Positions 43,301 to 52,537 of a stretch of 64,000 nucleotides of DNA are shown piece after piece. The DNA is from Paludibacter sp. UBA6032. Its GTDB lineage: Bacteria > Bacteroidota > Bacteroidia > Bacteroidales > Paludibacteraceae. The translations under genes were made by a program, and so were the position numbers. The stretch spans positions 87,184 to 151,183 of the forward strand of contig DIZI01000008.1 of NCBI GenBank assembly GCA_002427885.1, in the 5' to 3' direction. The notes under the pieces are model-generated. The model was not told the origin of the DNA. It did not search any database and worked only from the letters and a program-made list of their open reading frames with translations. The stretch's first letter is position 1, and each line of letters opens with the position of its first letter.

Positions 43301-43333
43301 AGTTTAAGAGAAAAGAAAACAATAATTAATTGA
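40301..43333 (+). CDS. Exported tetratricopeptide-repeat protein
   Basis: 1010 residues. A signal peptide (MKKIIVLNLLIISFVCCSFA) is followed by about 25 TPR-like helix pairs through to the C-terminus; several 'YxxAxxxFxxLLxxxPxSxYxxxAL' repeats are YbgF/BamD-like. This is the pattern of periplasmic scaffold proteins. It is followed after 2 bases by a beta-barrel gene, and the two are surely one operon. A joint role in outer-membrane complex assembly or transport is inferred, not shown. Confidence 0.88.
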   Translation: MKKIIVLNLLIISFVCCSFAQQTLIFTQQDILFNQGKDFYSEHEYAASYRSFEDFLKSAASTDAGQIQEARYYIAANAYELRLKDANDLLTNYVEQYPYTPFFDRVYLMLGMLQYEKKDFTKALSFFNQLKAKHLGDREQVDYMFCKGYANLETQNYTAARDIFKELKEMKTRYDLSASYYYAYSEYTLKNYVIALPEFLKLEDNPAYKNIVPYYIVQIYYAQKEYDNLSERAENLLKNNPDNKNNAEIYRISGEIAYRKKDYAKAVSYLKSYEKLFPQVLRNDMYLLGLSYFQLKDYKNTIQYLSKVTTENDEMTENAYLHLGNSYIKLNDINNARLAYEASLRTNFDKTVREEALYNYALTTYQTTTAFGESISAFEQLLSEFPNSKYTDRAYDYLTSVYMTTKNYDAAYKSIQKIKVLNDALLETKQYLLYQLGTETFTLNKFDKAIEYFSLSLESSSIGKYSAECYFWRAESYFRTNRPELSVNDLKAFFINGYAKYSTNRIIANYSLAYGYFSQKNYANALNWFLRYVDAESNRNLTTYSDALNRIGDCFFYARNFPNAESYYNKAISLSPNTGDYALFQSAYVVGLQKNYLAKIAKLEKLISNYPKSEYIDDALYQMGRSYLMMENNTKAIDSYQRLLKLQSNSGLARQAALEIGMIYFNENNFDLAISAYKNVISNYPGSEESYTALESLETVYVEINDIPAYLAYTKTLGRIIRTSTASREDSITYVASEKQYMSGKYAQSIAGFNTYLNKFCSGGRYCTSAQYYLADSYYRTDDKVNALQSYQKLLQIKGNQYTEEATLRCAGITFDNKDYAAALTYFKQLQTIAQSTENLNVGRLGVLRCSYFLNDHQTTLAVANEILNDPHSADDLKAEARYNRARAYLALGQKDLAIPDLKLLAEDTRTANGAESKYLLAKLYFEQGKMTDAENEVLDFTKKNTPYQFWLARSFVLLSDIYILKNNDFQAKQYLLSLQKNYTVNDEIQDLINERLSAISLREKKTIIN

Positions 43334-43335
43334 CA

Positions 43336-45144
43336 ATGAGTAAGAAGATGAAGACAACAAACTATATAGTATCTATCCTTTTTTTTCTGGCTGGTTCAGT
43401 TATTTCTGTGAATGCTCAAGCAAAAGCAGAAACTCAAGACAGTATTGTAGACCGAAATGTAACCGTTGAACGTGAATACAAACCTGTCATTCAGGATGCA
43501 GGGAAAATAAATTCTATTCCCAATGTGTTGGATATTAAAACTGTAAAATCTATGCCGGACTATTCCAATTTCAATTTGCCACTGAATGTTGACTTTAATA
43601 TTCATACTTTAGCGGCAGCTGAATTGGAACGCGAGAAACCAAAAGCAACGCAGGGCGGTTTTGCACGCCTGGGTTTTGGGAATTATTTCAATACGCTGGC
43701 AGATTTTGCCTATCCGGTTATTAAAAAGCCGGATATGCGGCTTGATTTTTCGCTGAATCATCTGGCTACTTTTAGTGAAAAAGCACACTCTACAACGAAA
43801 GGAGCACTTTCATTCGATAAATTATTCAAAACATTCGATTTCTTTGCCGGAGTGGGAGGGGGTCATGAATATCTGAAATATTACGGTCATGATTTCAATC
43901 GCAGTGGAGCTACAAATTTGGACTCTTTGGCTACTCTTTACCTGACTGCTAACTATACTGAAGTTAACAGAACAGGTCTGGATCTAAATTCCCGAAATTT
44001 AAATATATATAATCTTGCCAATGATTCTATCAGTAATACTTTCTGGCGTTTCAATGCTTATGGAGGTATTCGATCGTTAGCACTTTCCCCTAAATTGCGC
44101 TACGAAGCCCGGATAAACTATAATGTTTTAAATACCCATTATGGATTTACAGAGCATAATATTCATTCGCAGGCCGGATTTAGCTTCCCAATTAAAACAC
44201 ACAGAATAGGAATGGATCTTGATTTGTATAATTTAATTTATAATTCTTCAAATATGAATACCCTGAATTTCATGGATTCATATTCAGTATTTAATCTGAA
44301 TCCATATTACAGTATTGAACGCCCAAACTGGAATGTCCGCTTAGGCGTAAAATCAAGTTTTGCCTTTCAACCCGGTGCGTTTAAAGCTTATCCGTCAGCT
44401 GATGTTCATGGAGAATGGAAAATGATACCTAAGTATTTTGATTTGTACGGAGGCGTTGCCGGAGGATATGAAATCAATACGCTGGATAAAATATTAACTG
44501 AGAATCCATACATGTTTAACGAAACCCGGGTGAATGACACGTACACACCTTTCAATTTTTTTGCGGGCCTTAAAGTAAAACCAATTTATAATTTCCTGTT
44601 AGATGCTTATGTCGATTATCGTTTTATTGCAGACCAGTATTTCTTTGTGAATAAAGAGTATGCATTATCAAGTTCAACCCCGGCTTTATCCGGAGCCAAT
44701 TCAGGTTTATTTACTAATCGTTTTGATGTTCTTTACAGCAATGCTTCCCTGATGAAAATTGGTTTTCGTGCCAACTATAACCTTCGGAACATGCTAAACG
44801 TGGAACTGAAAGGCGCGTACAATGGCTGGAATGTTGACCCGGAGTTATACGCATGGAATAAACCCCAATGGGATGCTTCGCTTAATACCAGTGTCTGGAT
44901 TAACCGGAATTTGAATGTATCTTTAATAGGCTTTTACGAAAGCGGCTGTTTCGCCAAACTGGGAACAAGTGCCGTTGCTTTAAATCCAAAAATTGATATT
45001 AATCTGGGAGCTTCTTATCTGTTAAACAGTTGGTTTACAGGCTTTGCAAAAATAAATAACCTGATTAATAATCCTTACCAATATTATTATGGATATGATG
45101 TACAGGGATTGAATGTGATGGTTGGCGGAGCAGTTTCGTTTTAG
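43336..45144 (+). CDS. Outer-membrane beta-barrel protein (TonB-receptor-like)
   Basis: About 602 residues from ATG 43336, with a signal peptide near VISVNAQA. The mature N-terminus (IVDRNVTVEREYKPVIQDAGKINSIP) resembles the plug-less start of Bacteroidota TonB-receptor-like barrels. The rest is made of alternating aromatic/polar strands (for example FNFFAGLKVKPIYNFLLDAYVDYRFI), and the last residues GGAVSF end in Phe, usual for Bam-assembled barrels. No canonical TonB plug is visible. It forms a two-gene operon with the TPR protein, followed by a terminator. Confidence 0.85.
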   Translation: MSKKMKTTNYIVSILFFLAGSVISVNAQAKAETQDSIVDRNVTVEREYKPVIQDAGKINSIPNVLDIKTVKSMPDYSNFNLPLNVDFNIHTLAAAELEREKPKATQGGFARLGFGNYFNTLADFAYPVIKKPDMRLDFSLNHLATFSEKAHSTTKGALSFDKLFKTFDFFAGVGGGHEYLKYYGHDFNRSGATNLDSLATLYLTANYTEVNRTGLDLNSRNLNIYNLANDSISNTFWRFNAYGGIRSLALSPKLRYEARINYNVLNTHYGFTEHNIHSQAGFSFPIKTHRIGMDLDLYNLIYNSSNMNTLNFMDSYSVFNLNPYYSIERPNWNVRLGVKSSFAFQPGAFKAYPSADVHGEWKMIPKYFDLYGGVAGGYEINTLDKILTENPYMFNETRVNDTYTPFNFFAGLKVKPIYNFLLDAYVDYRFIADQYFFVNKEYALSSSTPALSGANSGLFTNRFDVLYSNASLMKIGFRANYNLRNMLNVELKGAYNGWNVDPELYAWNKPQWDASLNTSVWINRNLNVSLIGFYESGCFAKLGTSAVALNPKIDINLGASYLLNSWFTGFAKINNLINNPYQYYYGYDVQGLNVMVGGAVSF

Positions 45145-45169
45145 ATTAGATTATACCAATTCTAGAAAT

Positions 45170-45203
45170 GCTCTCTAAACTATATGGTTTAGAGAGCTTT
45201 TTT
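45170..45203 (+). terminator. Terminator after the TPR/barrel operon
   Basis: GCTCTCTAAAC pairs with GTTTAGAGAGC over 6 nt and is followed by a T-run. Confidence 0.85.
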
Positions 45204-45325
45204 ATAAATATTAAATCGTAATCAGTTTGGATAAATAAAAAAAAATGAAAATCAGTTCACAAAGATTTTATTCATTAGAAGCTAAATAAATTTAACCAAT
45301 TCAACATATTATAAAATTTATTTCC

Positions 45326-45333
45326 TACATTTG
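45326..45333 (+). promoter_or_regulatory. -7 box for the S46 peptidase
   Basis: TACATTTG, 92 bases before the ATG. Confidence 0.5.
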
Positions 45334-45424
45334 CGCTGCATTTTTATACACTTCCCCACCAAAACTTATTAGGCCATAACATCTTGAATTATTCTTATTT
45401 AAATATATTTTCAACAATCAGAAC

Positions 45425-47548
45425 ATGAAAAAAGTACTTATCGTGCTGCTTACGCTTTGCCTTTTCGGTGGAGTAAAAGCCGATGAAGGCATGTGGATGC
45501 TGCCTTTAATTGAGAAACTAAACATCCAGAAAATGAATGGCATGGGGTTGACACTTACTGCCGAAGATATTTACAGTGATAAACACGCGAGTCTGAAAGA
45601 CGCGGTTATTATTTTCGGAAACGGATGTACAGGTGTTATGGTTTCCAATCAGGGACTGGTTTTCACCAACCATCATTGCGGATTTGATGCTATTCAAAAA
45701 CAAAGCACGGTGGAACATAATTACCTGAAAGATGGATTTACAGCCGTAAAGCAATCCGACGAAATCCCATCGCCGGGTCTGACCGTTAAGTTTCTGGTCA
45801 GGATACAGGATGTGACTGAGCGTGTTATTTCACAATTGCCGGACACATTATTGGCAGAAGCACGTGTTGAAAAGCAAGATTCAATTTTTAAAGTCATAGA
45901 GAAGGAAGCGGAAGCCGATTCCCTTTATTCGGCAAGGGTAAAACCTTTTTATGCCGGAAATGAGTTCTATTTGTTCGTTTATGAGGAATTTTCGGATGTC
46001 CGTTTTGCCTACGCTCCACCGGTTTCTATTGGTAAATTCGGCGGTGATACCGACAACTGGATGTGGCCCCGTCATACGGGTGATTTTTCGGTTTTTCGCG
46101 TATATTGTGGACCGGATGGAAAACCGGCTAAATATTCCAAAGATAATGTGCCTTATTCCCCTAAACGATTTGCAACCATATCCAATGGAGGTTATAAACC
46201 GGGCGATTATACAATGATTTTGGGAAATCCCGGTTCAACAAGCCGTTATTTGTCATCGTGGGGAGTCAATTACCGTGTAAAAGCCAGAAACCAGGCAATG
46301 ATTGATGTTCGTGGAGCAAAACAAGACGTTTGGCGTTCATTTATGCGTGCCGATGAAGCCATAAATATTGCCTACGCCAGCAAATATGCCCGAAGTTCAA
46401 ATTACTGGAAAAACAGTATCGGTATGAACAAAGCCATTGCAAAATTAGGCATCATAAAGGTTAAACAAGGCGAAGAAAACGATTTTAGCAATTGGGTAAA
46501 CAAGACTCCCGAACGTCAGGCAAAATATAAAAAAGTGCTGGAAAATATTGAAGATGGTTATGCCAAAATATATCCTTACGCTCGTGCAATGAATTATTTG
46601 CGTGAATCCTTATCAGGTGGCGTTGAAATGCCCCGGATGGCAAGTGAAGTGAAAGCACTTGAAAAGAAGGGTCTTTCACAAGACTCCATGTTGATTGAAA
46701 CCGCCAAATTGTATAAAGACTATTATCCGGTTGTGGATGAAGCTACTATGGTTGCCATGCTGGATGTTTATAAAAAATCGGTGGATGCCGATGCGTTGCC
46801 GGAAGTTTATTACCTCATTGCTAAAAGGTTTAACGGTGATTATGCTAAATACGCAAGATATCTTTATAAGAAATCAGCATTTAGTTCGTTGGAGAAAATA
46901 AGCAAAGAGATTAAAAGCGGGAAAACTGACTTCTCGAAAGATCCGGCTGTTATTTTTGCTAATGATATAAGAATTACGATGGATGAGATGAGAACGGATG
47001 AATATCTTAAAAAGAATGATCAGATAAATGATGCAGAACGATTGTACGAAGCCGGGATCATGGAAATGAATGCGGAAAAAGGAACTACAATCTATCCCGA
47101 TGCTAATTTTACCATGCGCCTCACCTACGGTACAATTGGTGGATACAAACCGGCCGATGCGGTGGATTACAAATACTACACAACAACCAAAGGAATTCTG
47201 GAAAAAGAAATCCCGGGCGATATGGAGTTTGATGTTTCGCCAAAACTCAAAAAAGCTATTTTAGAAAATAATTACGGTGCTTATGTTGATACGAAAACCG
47301 GTGAAATGCACGTGGCATTTTTAAGTAATAACGATATTACCGGTGGTAATTCGGGAAGTCCCATTTTTAATTCCAAAGGAGAACTGCTTGGTTTGGCGTT
47401 TGATGGAAACTGGGAATCCATGAGTGGTGACATAGTTTTTGAACCCGATTTGCAACGTACCATTAATGTGGATGTGCGCTACATCCTCTTTATTATGGAC
47501 AAAATAGGTGGAGCGAAAAGATTGATTGATGAACTGACAATAAAGTAG
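45425..47548 (+). CDS. S46 dipeptidyl peptidase, DPP7 type
   Basis: 707 residues with a signal peptide (MKKVLIVLLTLCLFGGVKA). It is a chymotrypsin-fold serine exopeptidase: catalytic His in TNHHCG (83-84), Asp in GGDTDNW (near 208-210) and Ser643 in GGNSGSP. The S1 selectivity position is Gly661 (FDGNW), as in DPP7, which prefers hydrophobic P1 residues; DPP11 has Arg there. It likely releases dipeptides in the periplasm for uptake. No neighbouring peptide transporter is present. Confidence 0.92.
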   Translation: MKKVLIVLLTLCLFGGVKADEGMWMLPLIEKLNIQKMNGMGLTLTAEDIYSDKHASLKDAVIIFGNGCTGVMVSNQGLVFTNHHCGFDAIQKQSTVEHNYLKDGFTAVKQSDEIPSPGLTVKFLVRIQDVTERVISQLPDTLLAEARVEKQDSIFKVIEKEAEADSLYSARVKPFYAGNEFYLFVYEEFSDVRFAYAPPVSIGKFGGDTDNWMWPRHTGDFSVFRVYCGPDGKPAKYSKDNVPYSPKRFATISNGGYKPGDYTMILGNPGSTSRYLSSWGVNYRVKARNQAMIDVRGAKQDVWRSFMRADEAINIAYASKYARSSNYWKNSIGMNKAIAKLGIIKVKQGEENDFSNWVNKTPERQAKYKKVLENIEDGYAKIYPYARAMNYLRESLSGGVEMPRMASEVKALEKKGLSQDSMLIETAKLYKDYYPVVDEATMVAMLDVYKKSVDADALPEVYYLIAKRFNGDYAKYARYLYKKSAFSSLEKISKEIKSGKTDFSKDPAVIFANDIRITMDEMRTDEYLKKNDQINDAERLYEAGIMEMNAEKGTTIYPDANFTMRLTYGTIGGYKPADAVDYKYYTTTKGILEKEIPGDMEFDVSPKLKKAILENNYGAYVDTKTGEMHVAFLSNNDITGGNSGSPIFNSKGELLGLAFDGNWESMSGDIVFEPDLQRTINVDVRYILFIMDKIGGAKRLIDELTIK

Positions 47549-47571
47549 AAGATTGACAAAACTCGGATGCA

Positions 47572-47610
47572 AAAACGCACTTACATAAAAAATTGTAAGT
47601 GCGTTTTATT
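47572..47610. terminator. Bidirectional terminator between S46 peptidase and pfkA
   Basis: A 14-bp perfect stem, AAAACGCACTTACA with TGTAAGTGCGTTTT, and an 8-nt loop. Confidence 0.85.
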
Positions 47611-47660
47611 TTGATTCCCAATTTGTTATTATATTAATGAATTGGTGTAAGACTTTCGGA

Positions 47661-48644
47661 TTAAATTGACAATATCTGAAGAACTCCAAGCAGATTTTCG
47701 TTCACAGGTTTGTCATCTTTAATCGCTTTGGTGAAAGGAACATGTACAATAACATCATTCACAATGCCAATCATAATACTCCTTTGTTCGTCCATTAAGG
47801 CATCAATAGCGGCTACACCCATCCGGCTGGCCAAAATGCGATCGTAGGCTGTGGGTGAGCCTCCACGTTGAATATGTCCCAGAATGGTAACCCGCACATC
47901 ATATTCGGGATGTTCTTTGTGCATTCGTTCAGCCAATCCTGCAGCTCCACCTGTTATTTCACTCTCGGCAACAATAACGATACTGCTGTTTTTCGATTTT
48001 CGAAAGCCGTTTTTAATTAATTCTTCCAATTGGTCAACTTTAGTCTCGCGTTCGGGAATAATTGCTGCTTCGGCTCCGGAGGCCAGCGCACTGTTTAAAG
48101 CTAAAAAGCCGGCGTCACGACCCATAACTTCGATAAAGAACAAACGCTCGTGCGAGGAGGCTGTATCACGTATTTTATCAACTGCCTCGATAATTGTATT
48201 CAAAGCTGTATCATAGCCAATTGTCGAATCGGTACCGTATAAATCGTTATCGATAGTTCCCGGAAGACCAACGATAGGCACATTAAATTCCTGTGCAAAA
48301 ATACGAGCGCCGGTAAATGTGCCATCACCACCAATTACCACCAACGCATCAATTTCTTCTTTTTGCATATTGTCGTAAGCAATTTTGCGACCTTCAGGAG
48401 TAAAAAACTCCATACAGCGGGCCGTTTTCAGAATGGTACCGCCTTGTTGAATAATGTTACTTACATTTTGCGTTTGAAACTCCTTAATCTCACCGGTAAT
48501 TAATCCCTTGTAACCTTTATAGATGGCTTTTACACGAATGCCGTTAAAAATGGCAGCCCTTGTTATTGACCGGATGGCAGCATTCATACCCGGTGCATCA
48601 CCTCCTGAAGTAAGCACTCCAATACACTTAATTTCGTATTTCAT
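47661..48644 (-). CDS. pfkA: ATP-dependent 6-phosphofructokinase
   Basis: 327 residues. It phosphorylates fructose-6-phosphate. Motifs are GGDAPGMNAAIRS (ATP site), GGDGTFTGA, the active-site PGTIDND and GYDTALNT, then EVMGRDAGFLAL and HIQRGGSPTAYDR. GGDGT (rather than GGDDS) indicates ATP use. Length matches bacterial PfkA. It is last in the minus-strand run porQ-cmk-ispH-pfkA. Confidence 0.95.
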   Translation of the reverse strand: MKYEIKCIGVLTSGGDAPGMNAAIRSITRAAIFNGIRVKAIYKGYKGLITGEIKEFQTQNVSNIIQQGGTILKTARCMEFFTPEGRKIAYDNMQKEEIDALVVIGGDGTFTGARIFAQEFNVPIVGLPGTIDNDLYGTDSTIGYDTALNTIIEAVDKIRDTASSHERLFFIEVMGRDAGFLALNSALASGAEAAIIPERETKVDQLEELIKNGFRKSKNSSIVIVAESEITGGAAGLAERMHKEHPEYDVRVTILGHIQRGGSPTAYDRILASRMGVAAIDALMDEQRSIMIGIVNDVIVHVPFTKAIKDDKPVNENLLGVLQILSI

Positions 48645-48691
48645 TTTTATAAATATGTGTTAACTAATAAACTACAAACTTTTATTGATGA

Positions 48692-49573
48692 TTATTCATT
48701 TGTTGTTTGCAAGACCATTTCGTTCAATTTGTCAGCCACTTTTTCCATCAGCCAGCTCGGAGTTGAGGTTGCACCGCAAATTCCGATTTTTTTTGTCAGA
48801 TCAATATCTAATTTTTCAACATCCGTTAAATCATGAACCACATAGGTATTCGGATTTATTTTTTTGCTGTGTTCATAAAGCACTATTCCATTCGAACTCT
48901 TTTTTCCGCTCACAAAAATGATAATATCATTTTGTTGTGCAAAGGTAGTAATATTTGGTATTCTATTCGATACCTGACGGCAAATTGTGTCGGTATATTC
49001 GAAATTAACGTCTTTCTCTACTTTTTCAGAGAATGTTGTTACTAAATGATTAAATCCTTCCAACGATTTGGTTGTTTGAGAGAATAAACGGATATTTTTT
49101 GAAAAATCTACTTTATACAAATCTTCTTCACTCTCAATAACAATGGCTTTTTGATCGGTTTGTCCGACCAGTCCGTTTACCTCGGCATGACCAATATGAC
49201 CATAAATCACAATTTGTGTGTCAGGGCTTGGTAAAGTTTGATAAGCGTTTTTTATGCGGGATTGCAACTTAAGCACTACAGGACAGGATGCGTCTATCAA
49301 CGTGATGTTGTTCTTTTTGGCAATTTCGTAAGTACTTGGTGGTTCACCATGTGCCCGGAGTAACACTTTTGCATCATGTAGTTGGGCAAGTTGTTCGTGG
49401 TCTATGGTTATTAAACCCATATCTGCGAGTCGGTCCACTTCTTGTCCGTTGTGAACAATATCTCCTAAACAATAGAGTGTTCCACCTTTTGCCAGTTCTT
49501 CTTCAGCTTTTGTAATGGCTTTTACGACTCCAAAACAAAAACCCGATTTTTTGTCAATTTCAATATTTAGCAT
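48692..49573 (-). CDS. ispH: 4-hydroxy-3-methylbut-2-enyl diphosphate reductase
   Basis: 293 residues. Final enzyme of the MEP isoprenoid pathway, with a 4Fe-4S cluster held by three cysteines: Cys13 in SGFCFGV, the Cys in DASCPVVLKLQ (near 97) and Cys in GICGATSTPSW (near 275). Substrate-site motifs GHIGHAEVNGLVGQ and TKSLE are present. Length is typical for Bacteroidota. It follows cmk in the run porQ-cmk-ispH-pfkA. Confidence 0.95.
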   Translation of the reverse strand: MLNIEIDKKSGFCFGVVKAITKAEEELAKGGTLYCLGDIVHNGQEVDRLADMGLITIDHEQLAQLHDAKVLLRAHGEPPSTYEIAKKNNITLIDASCPVVLKLQSRIKNAYQTLPSPDTQIVIYGHIGHAEVNGLVGQTDQKAIVIESEEDLYKVDFSKNIRLFSQTTKSLEGFNHLVTTFSEKVEKDVNFEYTDTICRQVSNRIPNITTFAQQNDIIIFVSGKKSSNGIVLYEHSKKINPNTYVVHDLTDVEKLDIDLTKKIGICGATSTPSWLMEKVADKLNEMVLQTTNE

Positions 49574-49665
49574 AGAAAGTCAATTAATGATTAATGATTT
49601 GAATTTATTATCAGCCTGTATTCTAAAATAAATAGCCAGCGATAAAGTTGTTCAATTGTCAATCA

Positions 49666-50349
49666 TCACAACGTTTTTTCGGCAAATAAAGTTCTGAGGA
49701 TGTTTCGTTGTTCATCAAGGGTAAGGGCAGAATTATCAATTTCAATGGCATCGGTTGCTTTACGTAACGGGCTTTCTGTGCGGTTTTGATCTCTATCGTC
49801 CCGTTCTTTGACATTTGCTAAAACATTTTCGTAGTTTGTTTCTTCCCCCTTAAGGATCATTTCATCAAAACGTCTTTTTGCACGTATCTCCGGTGAAGCA
49901 GTAAGAAAAATTTTTAATTCGGCATTCGGAAAAACAACTGTTCCAATATCACGCCCATCCATTACGATTCCTTTTTGAAGTCCCATAAGCTGCTGTTGAC
50001 GAACCAATTCTCTGCGGACAAAACCCAATGTACTAACACGACTTGCACCATTTGCCACTTCCAGTGTTCTTATTTCGGTTTCTACATTTTTTCCATTCAA
50101 ATAGGTCTCAGAAATTCCTGATGCATTGGTCTTAAATTCGATACGAATAAATTTTATCTGCTTTTCAAGTTCCAATTCATTGATTTCAGTTTCAGACATC
50201 AATCCCTTTTGAATGCAAAAGAGCGAAACAGCCCGATACATGGCTCCGGTATCGACATAAATGTAACCCGTTTCGAGAGCCAGTTCTTTCGCCATAGTAC
50301 TTTTTCCACAAGAGGAAAACCCATCAATTGCGATTATTATTTTTTTCAT
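49666..50349 (-). CDS. cmk: Cytidylate kinase
   Basis: 227 residues. It phosphorylates CMP and dCMP. The P-loop is IDGFSSCGKSTMAKELA; DTGAMYRAVS, MDGRDIGTVVFPNA and RAKRRFDEM are the family CMP-binding and LID motifs. It sits directly after porQ, a common Bacteroidales arrangement. Confidence 0.95.
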   Translation of the reverse strand: MKKIIIAIDGFSSCGKSTMAKELALETGYIYVDTGAMYRAVSLFCIQKGLMSETEINELELEKQIKFIRIEFKTNASGISETYLNGKNVETEIRTLEVANGASRVSTLGFVRRELVRQQQLMGLQKGIVMDGRDIGTVVFPNAELKIFLTASPEIRAKRRFDEMILKGEETNYENVLANVKERDDRDQNRTESPLRKATDAIEIDNSALTLDEQRNILRTLFAEKTL

Positions 50350-50403
50350 TTATATTTTTTTCTCGAGTGATATTTTAATCAATCAGCCGGTTAGCCTGAT
50401 TTA

Positions 50404-51447
50404 CTATAGTCTGAATTCATTTAATGCAGTGCTGAAAGAAAACTGATAAGAATAATTTCCAACCTGAAATTGCGTCATACCAAATCCGACATGAAATTTA
50501 TAAATTTTAATCCCGCCACCAAATGAAAAACCGGCCGTGCTTTTGAATCCTGGCGTACTCATTTCAACCTGATGCCGGTGATTAAATGCCGCAGTCAGGT
50601 AAAAATTATTTGAAGGAACAAATTCTACAGCTATGATTGCATGGCGAAAAGCCATATCTACAAAGCTGATTTTGGTAGTTGTTATTGTTGTTGAGGTAAG
50701 ATCTGTTACCGGTTGATTGGTGGAATTATAGCTTAAATCCCAATGTTGTAGATTATCTAATGTTAATGAAAACCGCAGGGGTGCATGCAAAAACTTTTTA
50801 CTAAGTCCCAATTGAATATCAAAAGGCAGAGGCTCCAGATGCTGGTTACCTTCTTCAGAGTAATAACCTTTAAATTGTGTACCTATATTCCGAAAAACCA
50901 AACCTGCCGAAAATAGTTTTTGGGGATTGTTGTAATTTGCTCCGAAATCCATTGCCATACCAAAGCTCGTATAGCGTTCATAAGCAGAATATATAGGCTT
51001 GAGTGTTGCACCTAATGTTATATTTTTTGTAAGAGGACGTGCATAAACAAGACTGATTGCGTAATCTTTAGCTGCAAATGCTCCTGTCGAATCGTTTAAT
51101 TCATTGTATCCCATGAATGAACCGTAGTCGACATATTGAATTCCGAGTGCAAAATAATTATTTTGACCGAAAGTGTGACCGTAAACAGCAGAACCGAACT
51201 GAATATCAGCCAAATAATTGGCGATATTTATCCCTATCACATTATTTGTACCGGCAGTTAAAAGGGCAGGATTCTGAAATGCAAAATTTATATCATTATC
51301 ATTTAATGATATATTCTTACTTCCTAAGGCAGCTAAACGGGAAGAAACCGGCAAATCAAGAAACTGATATACTCCTGTTCCAGCTTGTGAAAAAACCTTG
51401 AGACAATAGGCAATAAACAATAAAAATAAAATATTCTTTTTAGTCAT
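50404..51447 (-). CDS. porQ: Type IX secretion system protein PorQ
   Basis: 347 residues. A signal peptide (ending near FSQAGTG) leads into a PorV/PorQ-like outer-membrane beta barrel: FLDLPVSSRLAALGSKNISL and FAFQNPALL form the conserved N-terminal segment. PorQ works with PorU, PorV and PorZ in the complex that attaches T9SS cargo to the surface. It is identified also by its place ahead of cmk. ATG 51447 is chosen over a TTG nine bases upstream. Confidence 0.88.
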   Translation of the reverse strand: MTKKNILFLLFIAYCLKVFSQAGTGVYQFLDLPVSSRLAALGSKNISLNDNDINFAFQNPALLTAGTNNVIGINIANYLADIQFGSAVYGHTFGQNNYFALGIQYVDYGSFMGYNELNDSTGAFAAKDYAISLVYARPLTKNITLGATLKPIYSAYERYTSFGMAMDFGANYNNPQKLFSAGLVFRNIGTQFKGYYSEEGNQHLEPLPFDIQLGLSKKFLHAPLRFSLTLDNLQHWDLSYNSTNQPVTDLTSTTITTTKISFVDMAFRHAIIAVEFVPSNNFYLTAAFNHRHQVEMSTPGFKSTAGFSFGGGIKIYKFHVGFGMTQFQVGNYSYQFSFSTALNEFRL

Positions 51448-51522
51448 CAATAACAAATTTTGAAATATAAGGTGTGTCGAATGATAAAAAAACGAAAATC
51501 AGCCTTATTTAAAAAAAACAGC

Positions 51523-51530
51523 CAAAGATA
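51523..51530 (-). promoter_or_regulatory. -7 box for porQ
   Basis: TATCTTTG on the minus strand, 76 bases before the porQ start. Confidence 0.5.
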
Positions 51531-51704
51531 CACTATTTTTGTTAGCTAAAGGCGCGAAATATTTTTTTCTATTTCACTTAACGTAGAAAACAGAGAAAAT
51601 TATATTTGATCCGAACTAAAATTATCAGAAATCGCAAAATTTGACTAAATGAAAAGAAAATCATTTTTTTTTATTTTGACAAATGAACTTTAAAAAAAAA
51701 TCAT

Positions 51705-51712
51705 TATATTTG
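51705..51712 (+). promoter_or_regulatory. -7 box for tonB
   Basis: TATATTTG, 32 bases before the ATG. Confidence 0.55.
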
Positions 51713-51744
51713 CCCAACCAAAATTTAATAAAAACCGTAAAATT

Positions 51745-52422
51745 ATGGACTTGAAAAAATCACCAAAAGCCTCTCTGGAAGACAAGAAGATGTTCTTTCT
51801 TTTGATAGGTTTCGTTATGGTTTTGTCTTTGGTTTACATTGGATTAGAATGGACAAAGTCTGATGTCACTGTTTATAATGTTGCGAATACGGATTTTTTG
51901 GTTGAAGATGAACTCGATGTAATACAAACAAATCAGGAAACTCCTCCTCCTCCACCACCACCACCTGCTCCTGAAGTCGTTGAAGTGTTGAATGTTGTAG
52001 AAAACACGCAGGAAACAAAATCAATTGAAATTAACACTGAAGAGGATAAAAATAAAAAAATAGTTATTGCAGCACCGGTATCAGCACCAATCGAAGAAGA
52101 AGATCAGGTTGTTTTTCAGGTTGTGGAAACGATGCCAACCTTTCCCGGAGGCGATGCGGAATTATTCAAATTTTTGAGTAATAATGTAAAATATCCCGTT
52201 ATCGCTCAGGAAAATGGAATTCAGGGACGAGTAATATGTCAGTTTACTGTAAATAGGGACGGTTCAATCGTTGATGTAGTTGTTGTTCGAAGTGTTGATC
52301 CAAGTTTGGATAAGGAAGCAATCAGGGTAATTAAATCAATGCCTAATTGGTCACCCGGAAAACAACGTGGCAAACCCGTCCGGGTGAAATATACTTTACC
52401 CGTGAACTTTAAACTCCAGTAA
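51745..52422 (+). CDS. Energy transducer TonB
   Basis: 225 residues. One N-terminal membrane helix (about 16-34) is followed by a proline-rich linker (eight prolines at about 68-75) and a C-terminal TonB domain (about 128-225): PTFPGGDAELFKFLSNNVKYP, GRVICQFTVNRDGSI and KPVRVKYTLPVNFKLQ. It couples proton-motive force to outer-membrane receptors. No ExbB or ExbD gene is next to it. The terminator at 52492 separates it from hflX. Confidence 0.92.
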   Translation: MDLKKSPKASLEDKKMFFLLIGFVMVLSLVYIGLEWTKSDVTVYNVANTDFLVEDELDVIQTNQETPPPPPPPPAPEVVEVLNVVENTQETKSIEINTEEDKNKKIVIAAPVSAPIEEEDQVVFQVVETMPTFPGGDAELFKFLSNNVKYPVIAQENGIQGRVICQFTVNRDGSIVDVVVVRSVDPSLDKEAIRVIKSMPNWSPGKQRGKPVRVKYTLPVNFKLQ

Positions 52423-52491
52423 AATACGACTGAAAATGAAGAATGAACGATAGCACCAACGGTCTTCGTATTATTCACAAAAAAGTAAAAC

Positions 52492-52525
52492 AAAAACCGT
52501 TTGGTATCGCCGGACGGTTTTTTTT
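52492..52525 (+). terminator. Terminator after tonB
   Basis: AAAACCGT pairs with ACGGTTTT over about 13 nt, followed by T-run, just before hflX starts at 52538. Confidence 0.7.
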
Positions 52526-52537
52526 AATAGAAATAAA

